Shown piece by piece: positions 49,034-58,995 of a DNA stretch of 64,000 nt. Position 1 is the stretch's first letter; every line of letters starts with the position of its first letter. The notes beneath the pieces were generated by a model that saw only the letters and a program-made list of their open reading frames with translations, searched no databases and had not been told where the DNA came from. The stretch is taken from assembly GCA_037576195.1 (NCBI GenBank), contig CM075101.1, forward strand, positions 27,404,001 through 27,468,000, written 5' to 3'. The stretch is from Phytoseiulus persimilis (taxonomy: Eukaryota; Arthropoda; Arachnida; Mesostigmata; Phytoseiidae). The position numbers were made by a program, and so were the translations under genes.

Positions 49034-50278
49034 TAGGCTTCGCAACGGTTATTTAACCGCGGTTAATAACCGCAATAACCGCAAATATTTTGCGGTTTTT
49101 AACGTCTCATGAGCGTGCTCTGGCTGGCAATCTGGACTTAGGTGCTGACCGATTGAAGAGAAATGAACTGCTTCTAGAACTGTGACGTCTCGTGTGATGA
49201 CTCCCGTTAAACAAAGTTCGTACACGCTTCCGGAAGCCGGACCTGGCTAGCGATTATGCCTGGACATATCACACATCAGGAACAGCCTCCCCATGTCCCC
49301 ATCATGTTCAAGGAATCGATGAGCCAGCATTGGAGGCGGAAGTCTCAATCTTCCAGAGCTTTGCGCATCTGGTAGGTTCAGGGAACGGAGCACAGCGGAA
49401 GTAGCTATTGTGTGGGTTGCACCCCCTTTGGAAGGCCTCGATGAAAGAATTGTGATGAAGTCCCACCTGAAAACGGCTATCTCTCGTGCATTGGTCGGAA
49501 CGGAGGACATACGCCCTTTTCAACTACGATAACGGTGATATCGAAGCCGGGAGAAGTAATTTGGAGCCAGACAAAAATTGGAAGCACCTCAATGGACGAC
49601 CTCGAGGATTCACAATGTAAAAAAAAACTCGAGGATCAGGACGTGGAACTACGTGAGTTATCTCAACCCAACAAGGAAGCATGCCTCTGGGCACTCTTTG
49701 CTCGTGAAACCGTGCAGAAATCGGCGCCAATACCAGAGTTTGCAAAACTTCCTCAGCGGATCGTGAGGAGTTGAACTCGAAACTGCTGACTACATTCATC
49801 GGACGGGGGGCTTCACAATACAAGATGATCTCTCTGGCATCAGGATAATTTACCAAAGATTTCGTGACTTGAGACGTTCAACCAATGTCCCCGGCCCCAT
49901 CTGATCGAGGTCGAGTTGTAACAAACGAGTCTTTATGAGATGTGTTTTGAGATCTCGTTGTATCTGTTCATAATTGAACCTTCTTCCTGATAGGAGAGGA
50001 GAAGCTTCCTGAAAATCTTCCAGGAAGCATGCTTCCATATAACCGCGGTTATTTGCGGTTATAACCGCGGTTTTCAGTCCTAGTTTTGCGGTTAACCGCT
50101 ATTGCGGTTATGCATTTGCGATTATCGGTTAACCCCCCGGGGTCAATGATTCTCAAACTAAACTCAGCCTCCGGCTCCCATCGTACTAGCCCAGAATCAG
50201 AGACTTTGGGATTCGAACCCGTAACCGAGATTTTGCGCCCCTACCTGGACTCGGACTCAAGGATTTTTGCGACCCCTA
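49034..50278. mobile_element. Possible non-autonomous DNA transposon with AACCGC-rich ends
   Basis: The left edge begins TAGGCTTCGCAACGG and runs into repeated AACCGC/GCGGTT motifs (49,043-49,104), including TTAACCGCGGTTAA. A mirror cluster lies at 50,038-50,135. Beyond it are two outward-facing copies of a TAGGGG(T)CGCAAAA terminus, ending at 50,243 and 50,278 on the reverse strand. TAGG...CGCAA ends with self-complementary subterminal repeats resemble hAT-type elements. No transposase signature was found in the interior, and no matching 8-bp target duplication was seen, so the exact borders and class are uncertain. Confidence 0.4.
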
Positions 50279-53200
50279 ATCGAGGCCCAGATCCCCTCCA
50301 CAGAACTACCTATTTCGTGTCTGAAGCTGCACTCGTTCGTCGGAAAATCGCAACAATCTCACTCATGCACGTTGAGACAGCGTTCATTCACGGTGATAGC
50401 GACGCTGTTCCTTCTGAGGCTAATCTTCGCTTCCGTTGTCATTGTCACCGGTCTTTATCACATTTGCCCCATCCCAGAGTTAATCAAAACCATGGATGTA
50501 CCGTTTTCGGGACATCGCTCACTCCTTGAATCAGTGCCCCGGAGCGGTAGTGCATGGGAGGCGAAATCCTCCAACGCCGAAGGTTATGCTTCGCTTGACT
50601 TTACAACTCTGCAAGGTTTACGAGGATCGCGTATTTATACTTACTCTGATCCCTGCTGTTGCTTCCACCGCCGCTGCAGCAACTCTCAGCGTCGGTAGTG
50701 TTCAGCAGACACACCTACGAAAGGACGTCAGTCAGCCAACAGCAAATTGAACCACTGCAACCACATTGGCCCTGCTGTTGTGATATCTCCTAGGTAGGTT
50801 CCAGTTACCACCTTCGATTGGGCTTGCATATTTCTCTCCAGGGGTGTGCAAGGGGGAAGGTACGAATTGCAGCTCCAATCGTGGATCAACTCATTGTCGA
50901 GGGCTCCCATCCTCAACCATGGACACGATCGAGCAACGTGTGTGCTGCGAATGCCGTCGATCTCTCGTTGTACATGGTTCAGAAGAAGTTCAGAACAGTA
51001 ACGATAATGCTTATCATTTTCCGGTGAACAGGTTCTCATCACGAAGCCACGGAGGCAGCGTGAGCAGTGGTTTTTATCAGTTTGCTCGTTCATGATAACG
51101 CTGGAGGTTGCCTCTTTGGGCCGGCAACTTCTCCGCGGGCGAATTTCGAAGGAACGTACTCTCGTCTTCCTCTTGGTGGATGTTTCGCTTCAGCGATGGA
51201 AAACTCTAGATTCCGCTCTAGTCGGTACCAGTTAGATGCGTCTGCGTCCTAGGATCATCGCGTTCCCCAGCTTTATTTCCTTTCATTGGCGTCATCATTA
51301 GTGCCACAGTGAGCCACGAGTGCGATCGTCCCTTGACCATGGGAACGACTGACAGTCGGAAGTTTGAGCGACAGGCTGTCGGGTCAGAGTTTCAGAGAAA
51401 GAGCCCTGAACTTCCTCAACGTTGCCACCGACAACGTCACACAAAGAGCACGCTCGACGGACTTCCGCAAGAGCTGACTCATTATTTCTGGTTTTCGCAC
51501 AGAGCCTCCTTCCACATGTAATGGAATTCTACGAGACCGGGAGGCCGAGAAAAACTCAGTTCTTCATGAGCATATACATTGTATAGCTGTGGACTGTTTC
51601 GCACGGTACACAGACACTCAGAGAGAGACAGCCTGCTGGGGTGAAGCCCAGCAGGCTGACCGGCACATACAACCAACGGCTAGCCTTGGAGCAGGTGGCC
51701 TGCCACTGCTCTCTGCTTCGCGCTTTTCATAGCGCTGCGCATGAATCAAGCAGTTTCCTAATAAGAACACAGAACTAACACAAGGAGATATCCACCTTCG
51801 TCGAGGTTTTCTCGGTTTGGGCTCCTGCGTCGCCGTCCCTCATTCACCACCGGAACGATATCGGACAGCTCCTCGAATGGGAGGCTTCATGCTGCCATGG
51901 GGATCATGTCGAACGTTTTTCCTGGAATCGGATAGAACTTGAAGCTGCGCGCCAAGACGCACCGCTTCACAACGGTCAGGCACTGACTGAGACCGAATTC
52001 CCCGATGATCCGACTCTATCGGCGCCTTGGAGAGAACCAGCTTCTGGGGCCAAATGTTCTTCATGAGTCCATCTCGACCGATAGCCTCCAGTTTTAACAA
52101 GCAGCAGGCCTTCAATAGCTTGCGTTTCATCAGGGCGGCTTCGTTATCGATGCCCCAAGCAACTCCACCATGTCTGCGAGGTCTCGTTAAGATAGGCTCT
52201 TCTCAACCACGATAGATGTGAACTCAGTTGAACTGGTCGAGGATGGGTTTTTGCGGTCCATCCCACACTTGACCAAGGAGGGAACAGCAGGAATCAACAT
52301 TCCGGATGTCAGTTTATTGATTCGCAGCACATACTCGGTGCATGATATTCCTTGAATGCTTCACTTCAGAACGCATAGACTATCGCTGGTTATTTTATCT
52401 CAGCAAGAACATTCACCATATTTATCCAACAGCTTGAGTCATGCATTTCAGGCCAGCTATCCACTCATGGTACTTATTACGAGAGCCTGGAAGTTCAGGT
52501 GATTATTCTGAATTATTTCAGCAATTGCCTGGGATTGATCCGTTGCGATTAGGGGATAATTTCGAAGGAAAACTCAAACTCCCAGGCTCCACTCGTTGAA
52601 TTATTCCAAACCTCTCACTGGAGCTATTGTGGGAGCAGCATTCTGAAGTTCCTTATGATCGGCCTCGATTTATGCTCGGCCGTCATGGCATACTTCTTCA
52701 TCGATGCAGCGTTCCAATGAGTATGCTGACCAGCAGAGTCGGGCTGACTGAGTTAATCGGAGGCAGCGCGGTTCCCTTCTTGCCTGTCTGGTTTTCATTG
52801 AGCCTGGGTATGTTGATGGATTCCTTATAAGCTGCATTCCAGGGTATCTCATATCTCCTTCAACGATTCAGATTCAACAACAAGGTACAGGGGCACCTGC
52901 TTCCTCGCGATGGGAATCCAAGTGGGGTCGACTCGCATTGGAGGAGCAGCGAGATCATCAACTTTCGTTAACGGATTTTCGCCATGACCCATTCATCTTT
53001 CGTATTGTTTACGTTCTCTGGCTTCCGATCGAGCATTTCCCATGGCCTCGGTTGGCTGCGAAGGGTTTGCCAGCCTGATGTACTACCCCCTGCGATAGAG
53101 AACGCCTGTTCATTTCTTCAAAGCTCTTCTGGAGTGCTCTATTCTCGGAGCAGGCCTTCAAATTGCAGCATTTTTTAACAACTAGCCTGGTTCACTTTCG

Positions 53201-55325
53201 GGAACGATGTTTCCGATCAGTGGTAGCTAACAACTGAATCGAATCGTCGTTCGGTGTCCGTCATCTGCTGAAGCTTCTCGAACGATCTTGAGTGTCCGAA
53301 AAGAAATTTCCGCTCTGATAGTAAGAGGAAGCGCATTGAAACTTGGAGAAAATATCGCCGTCATACACGTCGAGCTTGTGACAAGATTATGGGGATGGGG
53401 GAAGAAGGCCAAAGGTGAACTGAGCGAAGCTATCTGCAATGTCGCTGATTGAAGAATGACTTCATCTGCAGCGTTGCAATTGATTTTCAGCCAGGCGCCT
53501 GCTTCACGACCCCTTCCTCTCTTCCGGTCGGTTTCGACTCCAACTCGAGCTGGCAGCTTGTCCTGCAGGTATCCCGGTCGGGTATCAGTGTAATAAATTA
53601 TCTCGGCTCGTAGAACTCGTTACATTGCGTGGCCGATTTCTGTCGCCGCCTCTCGGAGGAATGAAAGCTCGAGGAGCTCCCATGCGCGAACTCCTCGTCC
53701 GATCGATGGGATGGACAACAGAACGAGAGCAGGGAGCGGCGGTTATTTCTCCTGATTGGGAAGCTATTTGTATAGATTATAACCGGAAGCCCCCGAGATC
53801 TATGCGGAGCAGAGAACGATACAAGTTTCGCCATCAGCGGAACGAATCGGCGGAGAAGGAGTTGGAGAAGAAACGGGTCACAGGAATAAAACGAATCTAA
53901 ATACAGCGCGCTGAGAAGAAAATCCAGAAGGAACAGACGGACGGGTATCTGACCTCAACAATGGCTTAGTTTTGCAGAGTCTTCCTCCTGACGCGACGAG
54001 AGAGAAGCCGAAGTCTTCACCGAGTTCTTTGTGGAACTAATTTGTATGATAATCTGCCGAGTCAAGCTGCAAGCGTCGCTTGTATTCGTTATTTGCTCAT
54101 GACCCTCCGGCTCATGAGTTCCTGCGCGCCTGCGACCTCAGAGACCGGAGTCCATTATCAAAAGTTATCTTGTCCCGGAGTGAGATACCCCCGTTGAGCT
54201 GAGTCGCGATTATCGCTCGAAAATGGGATGCTTGATACATGAATATTTTGCACTCAGGAATCGAAATACTTGTTTTTGAATGCGATTGAGCGCGGCTTCC
54301 GCCCCATTCACTGGAGTAGTTCTCGATCGCGTCCATAGAGCTGGAACCCTCAGATCTATCTACAGATGCTTTGCGACTGAACATCTCGGGAGGAACAATA
54401 CAGCACTCCTCGAAAGAACCGTCCTGAGCCAGCAGTTAAATGATGTGTTTGATGGAAGATCCCATCTCGGTTCCCAGCCTTCTATGTATCCTTCACTTGC
54501 AGCCCCATTCAGAGACGTGAGGATTACAACATGAAGCCAATCTTGAGAACCGCTTGTCCGGGCTCAGGTTTCATTCAGGTTTGAAGGAAACTCCCCTTGA
54601 GACGGAAACCTCACAGCTGTCTTCATTGCACAGATCCCTCCAGACGACCGCGCTATCTCGCTAATCTTACTTGAAACTAGGAGTTCGTTGGAGCCGAATC
54701 CTTCCCGGCTTCGGGAAAGATTATTCGAACCATCGAGAATCATTCGATCCCTTAAGTGACGAGGGAACAAAGATCCAATCCTCTGAAGTGAACCGCAACT
54801 AGGCTACAGCATTCGCATCCGTCTACGCTCGAATTTCGATAATCGCTTGTCAGCCTTTCCATCCAGGCCTTCGGCATGATTGAAATTCTCGTGGAATGAG
54901 TGCATTCGTTCCGTATTCAGAGCTCCGAGAACCTCGAAGATGAACGTCAGCTTTCTAATTTGGGGCGGATGAGCTGGAAATTCGCATCTCTCAATGCGTT
55001 CTGAACACAGCGTTGGTCTCGATGGGTTATTTTCCCCTGCTAGGCCAGACATGGAGTCAGACAGACTGGTACGAAAATCATTCTTCCCCGCCGAAACGGG
55101 CACGAACGCCGAGAGCAGAGTAGTATTTTGTCCGGGCACGGACTTTCTAGAGACGAGAGAATGGCAAGGCACTAGTTTATTGACGGCGGTCCCACGTCCG
55201 AATCGCTCGTTCGAATTTTGGTGGGAGACGCCCGAAAGATGATCTGGGAAGCTAGGCAATTGAGATTCGAGAAAATATCAAGACTACCTCCCGGTCGGAA
55301 GTGCTCTGATGGTCCAAACCTCTGG
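50279..55325. other. Intergenic region with no recognised gene
   Basis: Several frames look coding-like without matching a known family. At about 50,390-50,450 (plus) is a hydrophobic stretch (VIATLFLLRLIFASVVIVTG); at about 52,441-52,830 is a frame interrupted by one stop; at about 52,745-53,079 is a frame without a normal start. These might be decayed exons of a membrane protein or chance. Strong hairpins lie at 51,629-51,710. The remainder shows nothing I can name. Confidence 0.4.
51629..51658. repeat. Perfect 12-bp inverted repeat (hairpin)
   Basis: CAGCCTGCTGGG (51,629-51,640) and CCCAGCAGGCTG (51,647-51,658) pair perfectly around a 6-base loop (GTGAAG). A second, imperfect hairpin follows at about 51,690-51,711 (GAGCAGGTGGC/GCCACTGCTC). 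There is no evidence of function. Confidence 0.8.
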
Positions 55326-55329
55326 GATA

Positions 55330-55335
55330 TTTATT
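55330..55335 (-). terminator. Polyadenylation signal of ALG9
   Basis: TTTATT on the plus strand is AATAAA on the minus strand, four bases beyond the ALG9 stop codon. This implies a very short 3' untranslated region. Confidence 0.6.
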
Positions 55336-55339
55336 CATT

Positions 55340-57103
55340 TCATTTTTTACTGTACACGATGGGAAGTTTGACGTTCTCCAATAGGTTATATTTGATAAAA
55401 GAACATTTCGTTTCGAAAACAAGTGGAACGTAGACTAGACGAGAGTATATCGGAGAATTGGCGCCATCCAGAAACATGGTGCTGTGGACGATCTGGAAAT
55501 CCGGATGCTTTGTGAAGTTGGGTTCTCTGCTGCTGACGACTCTTGTTTCAGAGTCGATCAAGTAGTTGCACTTCGACAGCGGAAAGTATCGGCTGACCTC
55601 CTCTTCGTTGGCGTCGTTCATATCCGTGGGGATGCGACGCGTGGCGAATTCGCCTTTCGCGAAAGGTTTTGGCAGTTGTCCACGGAACTCAGACTTGATG
55701 AAATGCAGCTCCCAGTGATCGGGGAGGAAGAAACTATTTGGAAATCTGTACCACTCTTTGCCGACGCACAAGTGCACCGGTTGGGTCGGGACGGGTGTAC
55801 TCAGAGCTTCGGGATTCGCCAGTCTACCGAGTTCCATACCGGTAGTTATTGGGGCGTGATAACCTTTATACAGAAGTATACTTCTGCTCATACCGAGAAA
55901 ACAGGAGAGCATAAGGGGAATGAGCCACCACTTCTCATTGATCTCCAGATGATGCTTAACGGTTGATGACGCCTTCTTTTTGAAATATAGTTTGTGAGCC
56001 CATCGCTGTAAGAGATCGAACGTCACCGCCGCGTTCAGATTTATGAGAGGATAGACGGGGAACAGAAAGCGTTCTTCTTTGTGAGGTTGGCTGAAAAATA
56101 CACCAAACCAGATATACATTCCGAGCAAAGGCAGAACTTGTAACCTCTCCGTCGGTACCCTGTGCATTTTCGTCAACAGCAGCAGAGGCAGCGCGGCCAG
56201 CGCCAGTGGGAATGCGTAGTTGAAGTTGATGATGCAATTCTTCAAGTAGAACGACAAAGGCTCTGTGCCGTACAGGTTTGGCCCATGCTCTGAGAGAACG
56301 TTATACACTACAATGTTTATCGCAGCAATGACGGACTTCCCGAAGTAGAACGTGTCTATCCCCATAACGAATGGGAGAATGATCATCACCGAAAGCATCC
56401 CATGTCGAATGAAGAGCGGGAGTTCACGTTTGTAGACGACGATATCGATCGCGATGGGGATCCCAAGAGCTCCGACGAAGGGCCACCCCACGAACACGCT
56501 GAACGCCGTGGCGAAAATCGCAAGGAAGTAGCTGCGAGTCCACCATGCCGCATAGGACACCATCAGCATCTTCATCCCAAAAGACGATGGGAGGAAAGCT
56601 GTGGAAGAAATGAACATTCCAGCGGAGAAGGTCGATAGAAGAATGTACAGTTTCGCAATATGAGCTCCAAATTTCAGACGGATGGCACGGTAGAAGTAGA
56701 TCTCGCAGCCGGCTTCCGCGAAACCGATAACGCATCTCATGAAGTAGAAAACAAGCATCCGTTGGTTCTGTAGCAAGTTGTCGTACACGAGTCCAGGGAG
56801 TGCATACAGCCACAAGTAGGCGTACGACCGGATCGCGTAGAGCGGACTATACTCCCAAGTCTGCATACCAGATCCATACATGAGGTAGTGAGTCGGTTCC
56901 CAATAATTGTAAGTCTCATCGCAATCCGAGATATTGCTCCAAACAGCTGCACATAGGCGCGCGGAGATCAGGACCTTGAAAGCCAAGTACAGCTCAGGTG
57001 ACCACGTAAGCGGCTCCATAAGTTTGTAGTCGCATGCCATTGGTGGGATGGATTCATCTTCCTGGGCGGGTGAACAGGCAGCTTTTCTCCGCTCTCGCTT
57101 CAT
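55340..57103 (-). CDS. ALG9: ALG9 alpha-1,2-mannosyltransferase (dolichol-linked oligosaccharide synthesis), single exon
   Basis: ALG9 transfers mannose from dolichol-phosphate-mannose to the growing lipid-linked oligosaccharide in the ER lumen, adding alpha-1,2 residues before N-glycan transfer. The 587-residue frame is full length for the family (the human protein is about 610). The GT22 signature DETYNYWEPTHYLMYGSGMQ lies at residues 62-81, with the acidic pair of the first lumenal loop. YGTEPLSFYLKNCIINFNY is the usual mid-protein motif, and HKEERFLFPVYPLINLN lies near residue 340. About ten hydrophobic segments are visible, followed by a lumenal C-terminal part of about 150 residues. I chose the ATG at 57,103 because the family match begins soon after it. 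There is no intron at all, although vertebrate ALG9 has many, which suggests intron loss or an old functional retrocopy. The gene lies head to head with BBS9. Confidence 0.96.
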   Translation of the reverse strand: MKRERRKAACSPAQEDESIPPMACDYKLMEPLTWSPELYLAFKVLISARLCAAVWSNISDCDETYNYWEPTHYLMYGSGMQTWEYSPLYAIRSYAYLWLYALPGLVYDNLLQNQRMLVFYFMRCVIGFAEAGCEIYFYRAIRLKFGAHIAKLYILLSTFSAGMFISSTAFLPSSFGMKMLMVSYAAWWTRSYFLAIFATAFSVFVGWPFVGALGIPIAIDIVVYKRELPLFIRHGMLSVMIILPFVMGIDTFYFGKSVIAAINIVVYNVLSEHGPNLYGTEPLSFYLKNCIINFNYAFPLALAALPLLLLTKMHRVPTERLQVLPLLGMYIWFGVFFSQPHKEERFLFPVYPLINLNAAVTFDLLQRWAHKLYFKKKASSTVKHHLEINEKWWLIPLMLSCFLGMSRSILLYKGYHAPITTGMELGRLANPEALSTPVPTQPVHLCVGKEWYRFPNSFFLPDHWELHFIKSEFRGQLPKPFAKGEFATRRIPTDMNDANEEEVSRYFPLSKCNYLIDSETRVVSSREPNFTKHPDFQIVHSTMFLDGANSPIYSRLVYVPLVFETKCSFIKYNLLENVKLPIVYSKK

Positions 57104-57499
57104 TTCTACATCAACCTGTCAGGTTTTGGAACTGTGCCATCAAGCACCGTGAACTGCCCTCACAGATGATCACACACTTCAAAATATGTGTAGATCTCAA
57201 CCCGGCTGCCTGTCGGTACCTCATGGATGAACGCATTGTGCGCTCCTTCGGGCTGGCCGACACGCCTTTGTTTGGTCTTGGCTTTCTGCAAGATATAAGC
57301 CGTGTTGTGGAGAGTCTCGAGGAGCATGATTCCCTCGGAGCTGATTCATGTCATATACATCATCGTTTTTCACCACACGACTGTTCCGTGTACCGTGACG
57401 AGCCGTCACTCGAGACGCTGTTGTCAGAAAAAAGCCAAACGAGCAATCCAAAGGTCGAACGCGGAAGCACTTTGAGGGTTCAGCCGTTTCGAAGTCTCC
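57104..57499. other. 5' region between ALG9 and a LINE remnant
   Basis: This should contain the ALG9 promoter and 5' untranslated region. A plus-strand frame is open across it (from 57,034), with a minus-strand frame opposite, but neither is recognised. Its right part may be further degraded LINE sequence. Confidence 0.4.
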
Positions 57500-58170
57500 A
57501 AAATACTCTGGGAAGCTACAGCAGTCTTGCAGCTCACATACTGCAATGCAGTGATGACCATGTCGAGAAGACTGAGAAACCTCATGAAAGTCAAGCAGAG
57601 AGACGCGGGAAAATGGGCTCTCGGCATTCCGAATCCTACTATAGCTGAAGAGTTCATTGAGCGAGAACTCGGATGGAGCTTCTTCGATGCTAGAGGAAAC
57701 ACGAGGAAAGTTATGTTCTTCGAGAGGGTGAAACAAATGGATCCACATAGATGGCCCATACTCGTCCTTGAGGCCCCCGAACTCGCGGAAACCAAACTCA
57801 AGTTATCCGAGAGACTCACGAACTGATCGTGCAGTCGGAAGCGGGGCATCCGATTAGCCAGGAGCACATCTGGCAAGCTGATGTGGAAGACGTTCCACAG
57901 AACCAGAACTGAGAGTGCGGGATGAATTGGACTCCTTCTGGAGAAAGAGGGTGAAATCCAAGTCCACGCTGAGTAAACATCGGCGGTACAGAGACACTAG
58001 AGGAACTAACTTCGGAGTTTCAGATAACTCCCGCGGGAGACAACTCTTGGCGTTAACCAGGGCAGGAATGTCAAACACCAAGGCCCGACAACATAACCGC
58101 GAAATTCCCATCGACATCAACTATTCAAGATGCACACGAAACAGACAAATACATAGTCAAGGGATGCGAG
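57500..58170 (+). mobile_element. Degraded 3' end of a LINE (non-LTR retrotransposon)
   Basis: The plus strand encodes the C-terminal part of a reverse-transcriptase polyprotein, of a type I know from tick and mite LINEs. First comes KILWEATAVLQLTYCNAVMT, then KVKQRDAGKWALGIPNPTIA with FIERELGWSFFDAR, in one frame to about 57,770. A middle part follows in a second frame (IVQSEAGHPISQEHIWQADV). Then DELDSFWRKRVKSKSTLSKH with DNSRGRQLLALTRAGMS, in the third frame (57,915-58,170). The two frame changes and the missing upstream RT and endonuclease domains show a 5'-truncated, dead copy. The clade was not determined. A pyrimidine-rich tract (CCCCCCCCCTCCC) follows at 58,199. Confidence 0.75.
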
Positions 58171-58995
58171 GAAATAACTTTCCCCCGGAGGAGTTACCTC
58201 CCCCCCCCCTCCCGCCCCCCTTCTGAATTCTACAAGGCTCGAGTTCAAACATCTGAGGAGGACGGGAGGAAATCGGAACTATGCAAGCGTCGCGTGAAAC
58301 CCCAGAGCAGGCAATCGACGTTTAGCGGATCGATAGCTCCGGAGAGCTGATCCTGGTGCCAAAAGTCTTCGGGCCCTTTAGTCACGATTGGATAATAGAC
58401 ACTCATTCAATATCGCTGATCGAAGCTCGCGTATGATCCACGTTGTCCTGGACCGTCCTGTTGTGTATCCATGGATACCACCCGTAGTGTCAGCTCCGCA
58501 CCGGCCCTCTGTTTTGGCCATCGCCTCGGACTGGATTCGCAAGGTGAGAACTTTTCAAGTGTTGGAAATAATAGTGAAAATCGTCTCCAACTCGGGAAGG
58601 ATATTGACAGTATACTCTTCGAGAGCTGCATTCCGTCTCCGAAGACTCTCGTAGCCCTGTGAGCGCGGAGATTCATAGTGAGGAACGCAGATGTTTTGAG
58701 GACCGAATGCTACGGAGGAAAAGCGATCGACTAGCAATCTCTACACTCTCTTGTTCGATGTCAGACAGAAACTTCTCCGCACAGAATCTCAGAGATCGAT
58801 GAAAGACTGGATTGGGAACTCATTCAAAACCAAGTTTTGACTCCCAAGCAGAGATTCCGTTTCGATTTTTTCCCAACCGCGTATTGGTTGCCGAGTCAGA
58901 GGCCCACTGGCCGATGCTCTGAACATTCATCTTTTTCTCTCAGTCGAGTTGGAATCTTGGAAGGATTATCTAGCGAGGACGCTGTTTGCAGGAAA
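58171..58995. other. Region upstream of BBS9
   Basis: This should contain the BBS9 promoter and 5' untranslated region. It includes a C-rich tract and short unrecognised frames on both strands: a minus-strand LRRRNAALEEYTVNILPELE stretch near 58,650 and a plus-strand ISEIDERLDWELIQNQVL stretch near 58,800. The second runs in frame into the BBS9 start without a stop but is unlike known BBS9 N-termini. I chose the ATG at 58,996 because MSLFKVRDFW matches the family start (MSLFKARDWW). Confidence 0.5.

Noticed and set aside
49247-50038. Minus-strand frames inside the AACCGC-bounded segment as a transposase
   Set aside because: No hAT dimerisation signature, zinc finger or DDE-like motif was visible in any frame, so I treat the interior as non-coding.
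50180-50245. GGATTCGAACCC, like a reverse-strand tRNA T-loop
   Set aside because: Only three base pairs form in the supposed T-stem and no cloverleaf follows. It sits in the terminal region of the proposed DNA element.
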